Positions 26,701 through 34,196 of a DNA stretch of 34,196 nt are shown piece after piece; position 1 is the stretch's first letter, and the number at the start of each line of letters is the position of its first letter. The DNA is taken from NCBI GenBank assembly GCA_025350665.1, contig JANXXJ010000165.1, positions 1 through 34,196 on the forward strand. The letters run 5' to 3'. The notes beneath the pieces are model-generated. The model had not been told where the DNA came from. It searched no databases and saw nothing but the letters and a program-made list of their open reading frames with translations. The DNA is from Gemmatimonadota bacterium. GTDB taxonomy: Bacteria > Gemmatimonadota > Gemmatimonadetes > Gemmatimonadales > GWC2-71-9. A program made the position numbers and the translations under genes.

Positions 26701-27483
26701 CTTCCCGTCCGGCGAGACGGCCGGGCGGAAACCCGAACCGTAGCGGTTCGTGAGCTGGGTCATCGTCCCGGTCTGGCGATCGTACGAGCCGATTTCGTAC
26801 TGGGGGAAGAGGGCGCTGTATTTCCAGTCGCCTTCGCGGGCGGCGAACCAGACGTACCGTCCGTCCGGGCTGAATGCCGCGCCGATGGTCTTGAGCTGAG
26901 TGGTGGCCGGTGACGGCTGGACCAGCGGGAACCCGGCGCCGCCGTCGACCGGCAGGAGGAAGAGCTTGGCGGCCGGAAACGTACCGGATCCGCGGCTCAC
27001 CACGATGTACTTCCCATCGGGCGAGAAATCCGGCGAGATGTACTGGCTGGTGTTCCCCTGGGTGAGCTGGGTGGTGTCCCGTTTGTCCAGCGTCATGGTA
27101 TAGACGTTGTCGCCGCCGCTCCGGTCGGAGACGAACACGATCTTCTTGCCGTCCGGACTCCAGCGGGGCTGGGCGTCGTAGGCGAGGCCGGTGGTGAGCT
27201 GGGTCGCCTTGCCGCCGGCGATCGGCAGCGTGTAGAGATCGCCGAGGAGGTCGAACACGATGGTTTGGCCATCGGGGCTCACGTCGAGCGACATCCAGGT
27301 GCCCTTGGTGGCCGTGTACTCGACCTTCCGCCTGGCCTCGAGCGGCAGGGGAGGTTTCGGCGGGCCGCCAGGTCCCGCAGGGGGGGCCTGGGCCGCGGCG
27401 GACGAGACAAGGGCAGCGACCGCGAGACCGAACGCGGCGAGAGTCCGATTCATGGGACGGTTGGTCCGATTGAGAGTAGTCAT
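23755..27483 (-). CDS. Amidohydrolase family protein with N-terminal TolB/PD40-like beta-propeller (paralogue 1)
   Basis: PD40 repeats (WSPDGKKIVFVSDRSGGDNVYTM, FSPDGKYIVVSRGSG); amidohydrolase KTLMPGFVDTHYHAQW...GAGSHGQIQGIGNHWELWAMTMGGMSNHDALRVSTIYGAEAIGM...VGKMADILVLDKDPIENIRN; start could be 27495 (GTG), 27483 or 27453. Confidence 0.93.
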   Translation of the reverse strand: MTTLNRTNRPMNRTLAAFGLAVAALVSSAAAQAPPAGPGGPPKPPLPLEARRKVEYTATKGTWMSLDVSPDGQTIVFDLLGDLYTLPIAGGKATQLTTGLAYDAQPRWSPDGKKIVFVSDRSGGDNVYTMTLDKRDTTQLTQGNTSQYISPDFSPDGKYIVVSRGSGTFPAAKLFLLPVDGGAGFPLVQPSPATTQLKTIGAAFSPDGRYVWFAAREGDWKYSALFPQYEIGSYDRQTGTMTQLTNRYGSGFRPAVSPDGKWLTYASRHEAKTGLVLRDLKTGDESWLVYPIQRDDIESRATLDALPGYSFTPDSKTIVISYGGEFWRVPVDKSAAPTKIPFSADVKADVGPEVKFAYRMDTTANLVAKQIRDAVTSPDGKRIAFTSHDRLYLMDLPAGKPFRVSSADVGEYQPSWSPDGKSVAWITWGDAAGGQIMKANVDGKTIVPVAVTRVAALYTNPAWNPDGSRIVAVRQAARELVEASGNGGGAQGGGDFIWLPSSGGDAVQIAPTAGRDIPHFVTNQPDRIYASGFFEGLVSFRWDGTDVKQHIRVVGAGGFGGMPNGAGVDLDDGMIVLPRRVMPVRADALRTSVLDPAEGGGPGLPASVIMISPTGDQVLAQVQSDVYTLPLPQVGGPTPVINVAGGGGVAVRKLTDVGGEFPSWNADGRTVRFSLGNVLFTYSLDRAKVVEDSLKAMNRAKADSANIKQALSDSAKTLRSKADSLIKALQLVPDSIKVKLFDLETRLTADSVKAAKAKADSTKAADAAKPKADSAKAKPDTTKAKPAAAAAKKDDKPGYKPEEMKVTVEIARDVPRGTVVLRGGRAITMKGKEIIADADIVIKDNRIVAVGARGQVTVPAGAKIIDVTGKTLMPGFVDTHYHAQWLIPEVHPGQTWQYLTSLAYGLTTTRDPQTASTDILSYQDRVESGAMIGPRIYSTGPGVFSSENIRDLDHAKTILKRYSQYYDTKTLKMYMTGNRQQRQWVIMAAKELGLMPTTEGGLDFRLDVTHAMDGYPGVEHAMPIAPIFDDVAELFKTSQTTNSPTLLVSYGGPFGENYFYTHENVIGNKKLATFMPKGQIDSRARRRGPGFGYQAGGWFMDEEYVFPKHAEWAKLLLEKGGRIGAGSHGQIQGIGNHWELWAMTMGGMSNHDALRVSTIYGAEAIGMAQDVGSLEVGKMADILVLDKDPIENIRNSNTIKYVMKNGRLYEGDTLNEIYPRIRPLAKQWWAEGTPVTAAGMKE

Positions 27484-27491
27484 GGCGCGCC

Positions 27492-30400
27492 TCACCGATT
27501 CCCGGTGGTGCTGACAGGCGCCGTGTGACGCCAGGATTCATCCGCCGCCGGCTTCTGCCGGGGCCAGATCTCGTTCAGGGTGTCGCCCTCGTAGAGACGA
27601 CCATTCTTCATCACGTACCGGATCGTGTTGGTGTTCCGGATGTTCTCGAGCGGATCCTTGTCGAGCACGATCAGGTCGGCGAGTTTGCCGGCCTCGATCG
27701 AGCCGAGATCCTTGCCCAATCCAATGGCCTGAGCGCCACAGAGCGTCGCTGTCTTGAGGGCATCGATCGGCTTCATCCCGCCGCTGGCCACCGACCAGAT
27801 TTCCCAGTGATAACCCAGCCCCTGGAACTGCCCGTGGCTTCCGATCCCGGCGCAGGCCCCTGCCTCGAGCAGGTGCTTGCTGAACTCGGCGTGCTTCGGG
27901 AAGGCGTACTCCTGATCGACCGCCCAGCCCACCGGACCGGGGCCCTGCATCCGGCGGCGGGTCTTGTTGTCGAACTCTTCCGGCGGGGTGAAGTGGCGGA
28001 TCTTGGCATCGCCCGCCACGTTCTCGCGAGCGTAGTAGAAATTCTCGGCCCACGGTCCGCCGTAGCTCACCAGCAGGGTCGGGGTGTTGGTGGTGCCGGA
28101 CGTCTTGAGGAGCTGGACCACGTCGTCGAACATCGGGTAGAGCGGAATGGTGTGCTCGACGCCGGGATACCCGTCCATCGCGTGGGTCATGTTGAGGGCG
28201 AACTGGAGGCCGCCTTCGGTCGTCGGCATCAGCTTGAGTTCGCGGGCCGCCATGATGAGGTACTCCCGGGTCTCCCGGTTCCCGGCCATGTACATCTTGA
28301 AGGTCTTGGTATCGTAGTAATCGCTGTACCGCCTGAGCACGCTCCGGGCCTTCTCGAGCGAATTCACCCGATCGGCGGAGAAGACGCCCGGGCCGGTGTT
28401 GAAGACTCGCGGGCCGGTCATCATGCCGGCGTCGACCCGGTCCTGATAGGTGAGCACGTCGGTGGTGCTGGTCTGGGGATCACGCGTGGTGGTGACGCCG
28501 TAAGCCAGGTTGGCGTCGTAGATCCACGACCGCTGCCAGTGAATGCCCCAGGCCGGCCACATGTGCGAATGGGTATCGACGAACCCGGGGATGATGGTCT
28601 TGCCGGCCACGTCCACCACCCGGGCATCGGCCGGAGCCGATCCGCGGGGGCCCACGCTGGTGATCCGGTTGTTCTTGACGACCACGTCGGCGTTCTCGAC
28701 CACTTCGGTGCCGCGCATCGTGACCACCCTGGCGCCGCGGAGCACCACGGTGCCCTGGGGCACGTCACGCGCCACGCTGACCGCGATCCGCTGCTCGGCC
28801 GGCTGATAGGGCGAGTGCTTTCGAACGGTCGAGTCGGCGCCGGCGGCCCGAAGGCTGTCGTCCACCGCCAGGCCGCGGGCGACATCGTACGACACGAAGG
28901 CGTTGCCGATCGACCAGTGAATGGTCTTCCCATCATCGCTCCAGGCCGGGAACTCGCCGCCGATGTCGGTCAGCTTGAGCGACCGGACAGCCGAGCTGTC
29001 CAGCTTGGCCACGGACACGGTCGGAACCGTGCCGCCGACTTGGGGAATCCGGACCAGGTAGACATCGGTGCCGAAGCCGGCGAGGGCCCACTCACCCTTG
29101 GGGGAAATCAGGATCACATCGGCGCGGGGACCCATGACCGTGGATTCCCGCTCCTCGAAGTAGTTGGGCGGGAGCAGGTCACCCATCGAATTCTTGTTGA
29201 CCGGCGCGAACGGTTCCTGGTAGGTGCGGCGCTCCGGCACGCCGAAGCCTAACGGCAGCGGGCCGGTGACCTGGAGATGCTGCTTCAGGTCCGTCCCGTC
29301 CCAGCGCATCGAGGCGAGGGCCGCGGTGAAGCCGGCGGGGGGCTGGCCGGGCTGGGGCGGGAAGAAGCCGTAGACGTAGACCCGCCCGGTGTCGCTGGTG
29401 AAGTGCGGGCTGCCGAGATTGCCGCCGGTGGCCTTGATTGACGTCACCTCGCCGCCGGTGGCGGGAACCCAGACCAGTTCGGCGCCCTGCCCATCGCCGA
29501 TGAAGGGATCGATCTGCGTCTTGAGGTTCCGGCCGTCGGCGCGGACCAGGGCAATCCGCTTCCCGTCCGGCGACCAGGCGGGGGTCTGGTAGAAGGCGCT
29601 GGCCTGGGTGAGCCGCTGGCTCTGGCCTGATGCGACATTCACCCGCATCAAATAGCCCTCGGCGCCGTCCCAGGTCACGTAAGCCAACGACTGGCCGTCC
29701 GGCGACCAGGCCGGGTAGTAGGCGTTGGCGTCATCCGATCCGACCCGCTTCGGCTGCCCGCCGGGAAGGTCGGCCACATAGAGCTTATCGAGGGCGGTGA
29801 ACGCGAGCCGTTTGCCGTCCGGTGATGGAACCGGGTTCCGGATCTGGCGAGCCGTAAAGGTCGGTGTGTCCTCAATCGGGTAGTCGAACTTCACCTCGGG
29901 CCCGACCGCGACTTCGGCGTTCACGGTGAACGGGATCTTTGCCGGGGCCGTGCCGTCGACCGGGACCCGCCAGATCTCCCCGCCGTAGCTCACAACGATC
30001 GCCTTGCCGTCGGGCATGAAGGAGTAGCCCGGCATCAAGTCGAGATCCGGCACCGCTTCCATGTTGTCGCGCTGGACCGGATAGGCGAGCCACTTCTCTT
30101 CACCGCTCACGAGTTCACGGATCCGAAGGCCGGTCTTGGCATCTTCGCGGCTGGCGTAGACCAGCCACTTGCCGTCGGGCGAGATGGCGGGGCGCATGCC
30201 CGAGCCCAGACGCGAGGTCAGGTTGGTCGTCGACCCGGTCTCGCGATCGTAGACGCCGATCTGGACCTGCGGCATCTCGGCGTTGTACTGCCAGGGGCCT
30301 CGGCGGGCGGCGTAGTAGATGTAGCGGCCGCCGGGGGCGGGAGCCGCGCCGTAGTAAAAGGTCGGGCCGGGAGCGCGGGTCAGCGCCACCCCGGTACCGC

Positions 30401-30881
30401 CCTCGAGGTCATACAGGGTGAGCCGCATCTGACCGAACCCGCCGGCGGCGGCGCTCGCCACGATGTACTTCCCGTCCGGCATCCATTCAGGCGAGACGTA
30501 GGAACTCTGGTTCCCGTAAGTCAGGCGCCGGATCCCGGTCCCGTCGGCATTGGAGACGTAGATATTGTCGCCGCCGCTCCGGTCCGAGATGAAGGTGAGC
30601 CGTTTCCCGTCCGGACTGAACCGGGGCTGGGCGTCGAACGCCATCCCGCCGGTGATCCGGGTGGCGGTTCCGCCGGTGATCGGCAGGGTGTAGAGGTCGC
30701 CGAGGAGATCGAAGGCGATCGTCTGGCCGTCCGGGCTCACGTCGAGCGACATCCAGGTGCCCTTGGAAGTCGTGAACTTCGCCATCCGGGCCGGCTTCAA
30801 GGGCAGGCTGTCCTGAGCGACCGCGATGGTCGGGAGGCACAGGAGCCCCAAGCCGATGAGGAAATTGGAGATACGGCGCAT
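27492..30881 (-). CDS. Amidohydrolase family protein with N-terminal TolB/PD40-like beta-propeller (paralogue 2)
   Basis: Signal peptide MRRISNFLIGLGLLCLPTIAVAQ; FTTSKGTWMSLDVSPDGQTIAFDLLGDLYTLPITGG nearly identical to paralogue 1; KTIIPGFVDTHSHMW...AGKLADLIVLDKDPLENIRNTNTIRYVMKNGRLYEGDTLNEIWP. Confidence 0.94.
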   Translation of the reverse strand: MRRISNFLIGLGLLCLPTIAVAQDSLPLKPARMAKFTTSKGTWMSLDVSPDGQTIAFDLLGDLYTLPITGGTATRITGGMAFDAQPRFSPDGKRLTFISDRSGGDNIYVSNADGTGIRRLTYGNQSSYVSPEWMPDGKYIVASAAAGGFGQMRLTLYDLEGGTGVALTRAPGPTFYYGAAPAPGGRYIYYAARRGPWQYNAEMPQVQIGVYDRETGSTTNLTSRLGSGMRPAISPDGKWLVYASREDAKTGLRIRELVSGEEKWLAYPVQRDNMEAVPDLDLMPGYSFMPDGKAIVVSYGGEIWRVPVDGTAPAKIPFTVNAEVAVGPEVKFDYPIEDTPTFTARQIRNPVPSPDGKRLAFTALDKLYVADLPGGQPKRVGSDDANAYYPAWSPDGQSLAYVTWDGAEGYLMRVNVASGQSQRLTQASAFYQTPAWSPDGKRIALVRADGRNLKTQIDPFIGDGQGAELVWVPATGGEVTSIKATGGNLGSPHFTSDTGRVYVYGFFPPQPGQPPAGFTAALASMRWDGTDLKQHLQVTGPLPLGFGVPERRTYQEPFAPVNKNSMGDLLPPNYFEERESTVMGPRADVILISPKGEWALAGFGTDVYLVRIPQVGGTVPTVSVAKLDSSAVRSLKLTDIGGEFPAWSDDGKTIHWSIGNAFVSYDVARGLAVDDSLRAAGADSTVRKHSPYQPAEQRIAVSVARDVPQGTVVLRGARVVTMRGTEVVENADVVVKNNRITSVGPRGSAPADARVVDVAGKTIIPGFVDTHSHMWPAWGIHWQRSWIYDANLAYGVTTTRDPQTSTTDVLTYQDRVDAGMMTGPRVFNTGPGVFSADRVNSLEKARSVLRRYSDYYDTKTFKMYMAGNRETREYLIMAARELKLMPTTEGGLQFALNMTHAMDGYPGVEHTIPLYPMFDDVVQLLKTSGTTNTPTLLVSYGGPWAENFYYARENVAGDAKIRHFTPPEEFDNKTRRRMQGPGPVGWAVDQEYAFPKHAEFSKHLLEAGACAGIGSHGQFQGLGYHWEIWSVASGGMKPIDALKTATLCGAQAIGLGKDLGSIEAGKLADLIVLDKDPLENIRNTNTIRYVMKNGRLYEGDTLNEIWPRQKPAADESWRHTAPVSTTGNR

Positions 30882-31164
30882 TGAACCTTCTGGTTCAGGG
30901 TGGTGTGATTGCCAAACATCAACCGACCGAGCCCCGAACCAGGGTCCGGAGCGAAGGTCGGGTCGTGTCAGGGGTTGTCCCACAACACGGATGATAGGGC
31001 CAACCGGTTTCGAAAGTTCGCCCCAAATATGATCTGGCTCAAGGAGCGATGGGGGCGCTTCGGCTTAGATTCGCCCGTCCCCCAAAGGGTTGCGCTGATT
31101 CGGGTCATGGCGAACCCTCCGGGCTGCCGCTAGACTGAGGCGGCTTCCCGGGGGGTTCGTCGCG

Positions 31165-32142
31165 ATGGTGCGTGCCAAGTTCATGCTGGGGTTGGCGTTG
31201 GTGCTGGTCGCGTCTCGCGCGACGGCGCAGACTGCGTCCGATACCGTCGAGGCCACGTCGCTGCTCGGCAAGCCCCTGGCCCGGCCGCCGCTCACCGAAC
31301 GGGTCCGGGCGGAGTACCAGGCGAAGCTTGATTCGGCGGCGCGGGCGTACGCCCGCGCCTACGGTGGGGACGGGACCGGCGGGAATGCCGAGGGCGGGGC
31401 GGCGACGCGGGATCCGGATCTGATCATCTGGCTGGGGCGGAGGACGGCGTATCTGGGACGGTTTCGGGAGGCGATCGGGATTTTCTCCCGTGGGATCGCA
31501 CTGCACCCGACCGACGCCCGGTTCTATCGTCATCGAGGCCACCGGTATCTCACCATCCGCCGGATCGATGACGCCATTCGCGACCTGGAACGGGCCGATC
31601 AGCTGACCCGGAACCAGCCCGATCACGTCGAGCCGGACGGATTACCTAACGCCCGCGGGATTCCCACCAGCACGCTGCAGTCGAACATCCGTTATCACCT
31701 GGGCCTGGCCTACTATCTCAAGGGCGACTTTACCCGCGCGGTTGCGCTGTTCCGCCGCGACGTGGCCGCGGCGGTGAATCCCGACATGGTGGTGGCATCG
31801 AGCCACTGGCTCTACATGGCGCTCCGCCGGGCTGGCCGGGTGAACGAAGCCGACCAGGTCGTGGCGGCCATTACGCCGGACATGGAAGTGATCGAGAATC
31901 AGGGCTATCATCGGCTACTGCTGATGTACAAGGGTGCGCTCTCGGTCAACGATGTCGCGCCGGCCGAGCGGGGGGACGCGGTGCAGGACGCGACCGTGCT
32001 CTACGGGATCGCCAACTGGCACTGGTATCATGGGCGGAAGGCGTCGGCGCGGAAGATGTTCGAGCAGATTGTCGCGCTGCCGCAATGGGGGGCCTTCGGG
32101 TTTCTCGCGGCGGAGGCGGAGTTGGCGCGGATGCGTCGGTAG
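31165..32142 (+). CDS. Secreted tetratricopeptide-repeat protein
   Basis: Signal peptide MVRAKFMLGLALVLVASRATAQ; TPR-like AYLGRFREAIGIFSRGIALHPTDARFYRHRGHRYLTIRRIDDAIRDLERA and LAYYLKGDFTRAVALFRRDV. Confidence 0.85.
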   Translation: MVRAKFMLGLALVLVASRATAQTASDTVEATSLLGKPLARPPLTERVRAEYQAKLDSAARAYARAYGGDGTGGNAEGGAATRDPDLIIWLGRRTAYLGRFREAIGIFSRGIALHPTDARFYRHRGHRYLTIRRIDDAIRDLERADQLTRNQPDHVEPDGLPNARGIPTSTLQSNIRYHLGLAYYLKGDFTRAVALFRRDVAAAVNPDMVVASSHWLYMALRRAGRVNEADQVVAAITPDMEVIENQGYHRLLLMYKGALSVNDVAPAERGDAVQDATVLYGIANWHWYHGRKASARKMFEQIVALPQWGAFGFLAAEAELARMRR

Positions 32143-32155
32143 GGATCGGCGTGTC

Positions 32156-32281
32156 GGCGCGCGAGGTGGTGATGGGTGGCCCGCTTGGCGGTAGCGGGCG
32201 GCTGCGAAGGCGTTGGGATGTGGGAGAGCGGAAGCCGCCCAAGCCGCTTGGCGCGGGCCACCCACCACCACCTCACTCGCC
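32156..32281. repeat. Long imperfect inverted repeat/foldback in the intergenic region
   Basis: Arms 32156-32184 and 32253-32281 are complementary at 26/29 positions (core aggtggtgRtgggtggcccgc 20/21); inner arms gggcggct 32196-32203 / agccgccc 32233-32240. Confidence 0.85.
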
Positions 32282-32355
32282 TCCGGACAATAGGGTCGGC
32301 GCATACGCGCGACATGGGGGATCTTGGGTATGAGAACCAGCATTCGGAGTGTGCC

Positions 32356-33093
32356 GTGAGCGGATCAATCGGGGGGCGGGGACGGCGGGAGTTTGTTGGG
32401 ACGGTGTTGGGCGGGGCGTTGGTGCTCGAGGGGTTGAGCGGGGTCGAGCGGACGGTAGCGGCGGAGACGTTGCCGGCCGACGCGCGGCGGCTGGCGCTCG
32501 AGTGGGGGGCGGAGGCGGAGCAGGACAAGCCAACCTTCGACATGGCCTGGACGGATCGGGTGACCGGTCAGTACCGCCAGGTCTTTGACGCGCCGGAGGT
32601 GGCGGAGGGAACGGTGTTCAACCAGACCCGGACGTTCATGCGGGGGTTTGCGGACATCTATCACGCCAAGGACAGCGAATGCTCGGCGGTGATGGTGATT
32701 CGGCACGCGGGGATTCCGATGGTGGCGAACGATCGGCTCTGGGACGAACTCGAGTTGGGCAAGGCGTTCAAGCTCAAGGATCCCGAGACCGGCAAGAAGG
32801 CGCGGCGGAATCCGTTCCTGTCCACCAGCAATCCGAAGGATGCCAAGTACGGGATGATCTGGCCGGATGGTGGGATCGACAGCCTGATCGGGCGCGGAGT
32901 GATTGCGCTGGCGTGCAACATGGCGCTGTTCCGGCTGGTGTCGATGATTGCCAAGAAGGACGGAATCGAGACCAAGCCGGCGCGGGAGAAGGCACTGGCG
33001 AACCTGGTGCCGGGGGTGATCGTGATGCCGTCGGGCATTTTTGCGGTGGCCAGGGCGCAGCAGGCGGGGTGTCACTATATCCGGGCCACCTGA
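32356..33093 (+). CDS. Tat-signal secreted protein, possibly DsrE-like fold
   Basis: GTG start giving SGSIGGRGRREFVGTVLGGALVLEGLSG twin-Arg signal; C-terminal VPGVIVMPSGIFAVARAQQAGCHYIRAT resembles secreted DsrE-like hypotheticals; ATG 32314 is an alternative start. Confidence 0.7.
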   Translation: MSGSIGGRGRREFVGTVLGGALVLEGLSGVERTVAAETLPADARRLALEWGAEAEQDKPTFDMAWTDRVTGQYRQVFDAPEVAEGTVFNQTRTFMRGFADIYHAKDSECSAVMVIRHAGIPMVANDRLWDELELGKAFKLKDPETGKKARRNPFLSTSNPKDAKYGMIWPDGGIDSLIGRGVIALACNMALFRLVSMIAKKDGIETKPAREKALANLVPGVIVMPSGIFAVARAQQAGCHYIRAT

Positions 33094-33100
33094 CACGCCG

Positions 33101-34196
33101 ATGACCGTCCGCACCCTCGTCCTCGGAGCCGCCGTGTTCCTCGCGGCATGCTCGACCGTCACCGGTCCGGCCGCGACGCCACGGTGGCACCTGGTGGAGG
33201 AAGCCCGGATTGGCGGCAAGGACGAGGGGCCGGCCGGCTTTGCGGACGTGCGGGGCATCGTGGTGGACGCGCGGGGCCAACTCTGGGTTCTGGAAGCGGG
33301 CAGTCAGGAAATCCGGGTCTTCGATTCAACGGGGCGCCATCTCCGGACCATCGGCCGACGGGGAAAAGGACCGGGAGAGTTCGAGTACGCCGACGGGCTC
33401 ACTGCCACGCCGGACGGAACCGTCTGGGTTGATGATCCGATGAACGTCCGGATGACCGGTTTCTCCCTCGACGGAGCCCGCGCGGGCCAGATCAGCGCCT
33501 CATCCAGCGGGTACGAATACGTCGCGGCGGGTGGGGTGGATTCCCTGGGACGGATCTGGAACGCCTTCATCACGGTCAACCCCAAGCCGACCTCGGACGA
33601 AGATCGGTCGAGCCGGCGGTTTCGCCGTTTCACCGTTAACCGGACCCGCGCCGACACGGTGGACCTGCCCCAATGCGGCGTTCGCGGCGATCGGATCCGC
33701 TCCTTCATCCGGGGACCGGGCGGTGCCATGACGATTCCCTTCTTCCCGGCCCCGATCAGCGCTCTCGACTTTAACGGCCGCTTCGCCTGCATCCCGTCTT
33801 CGGACCGGTACGAGGGCTTCGTTCTCGCCCTCGATCGGCCCGACACCCTGGCCCGGTTCAGGCGGGATATGACTCCGGTCGCGATTCCCGCCGTTGAGCG
33901 CGACCAAGAGGTCAAGCGCCTCACCGAATTCGCGACTCGGATCAAGGCGGTCGGCTATTCGCCGAGCCTGGTGCCCACCGCTCGGCCCGCGGTCGAGGGA
34001 ATTCAGATCGACGATCGGGGGCGCCTCTGGATTCAGCGGGTCACCGCCGCAAGCACGACCGAGTTCGACCTCTTCGACCAACGGGGCGCCTTGGTGGCGG
34101 TGGTCGAGTGCCCATTCAAACCGTCGACCTATTTCCGGCCCCTCTTCAAGGGCGACCGGGTCTGGTTCATCGTGGCCGGCGAGGACGACGTACCCC
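33101..34196 (+). CDS. 6-bladed beta-propeller (NHL-like) lipoprotein, truncated at the window edge
   Basis: Open to the end of the window; LAACS lipobox; GIVVDARGQLWVLEAGSQEIRVFDSTGRHLRTIGRRGKGPGEF is the classic 6-bladed propeller repeat. Confidence 0.88.
   Translation, partial: MTVRTLVLGAAVFLAACSTVTGPAATPRWHLVEEARIGGKDEGPAGFADVRGIVVDARGQLWVLEAGSQEIRVFDSTGRHLRTIGRRGKGPGEFEYADGLTATPDGTVWVDDPMNVRMTGFSLDGARAGQISASSSGYEYVAAGGVDSLGRIWNAFITVNPKPTSDEDRSSRRFRRFTVNRTRADTVDLPQCGVRGDRIRSFIRGPGGAMTIPFFPAPISALDFNGRFACIPSSDRYEGFVLALDRPDTLARFRRDMTPVAIPAVERDQEVKRLTEFATRIKAVGYSPSLVPTARPAVEGIQIDDRGRLWIQRVTAASTTEFDLFDQRGALVAVVECPFKPSTYFRPLFKGDRVWFIVAGEDDVP

Noticed and set aside
27525-29252. 575-aa + strand ORF antisense to amidohydrolase paralogue 2
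   Set aside because: Shadow ORF; no signal or domain, opposite strand strongly supported
30917-30932. aaccgaccgag resembling a half of the TetR operator upstream of the amidohydrolases
   Set aside because: Only a half-site, no dyad partner, so not called as an operator

Overview
34.2 kb of GC-rich bacterial chromosome. The gene content (TonB receptor, VPS10/BNR-repeat protein, tandem PD40-amidohydrolases, 6-bladed beta-propeller lipoproteins) suggests a Gemmatimonadota-like genome; that is inference. I support about 26 CDS, nearly all in known families: an alpha/beta-hydrolase tail, TonB receptor, BNR/VPS10 protein, small DUF protein, M28 peptidase, ATL-type MGMT homologue, HAD type II hydrolase, GlsB/YeaQ, a tiny zinc ribbon, radical SAM (SPL/Rv2578c-like), DinB, quinone oxidoreductase, PQQ sugar dehydrogenase, DUF72, TfoX-N-like protein, long-form IspH, a lipoprotein, a PAS-Fis protein, a TetR + TolC + HlyD + RND efflux operon, two tandem amidohydrolases with TolB-like propellers, a TPR protein, a Tat-signal DsrE-like protein and a partial beta-propeller lipoprotein. 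No rRNA, tRNA, CRISPR, transposase or phage genes were seen. The most unusual structure is a 194-bp palindromic element (23565-23758). It has 13 uninterrupted 7-bp units (GTAGGAR-type) on the + strand, a GC-rich hairpin, and 8 more 7-bp units on the - strand. Both flanking convergent genes terminate inside its arms. A second long foldback lies at 32156-32281. The TetR/efflux locus has two matching 16-bp operator-like palindromes, each overlapping a TTGACC -35-like hexamer, and a leaderless-type promoter geometry.
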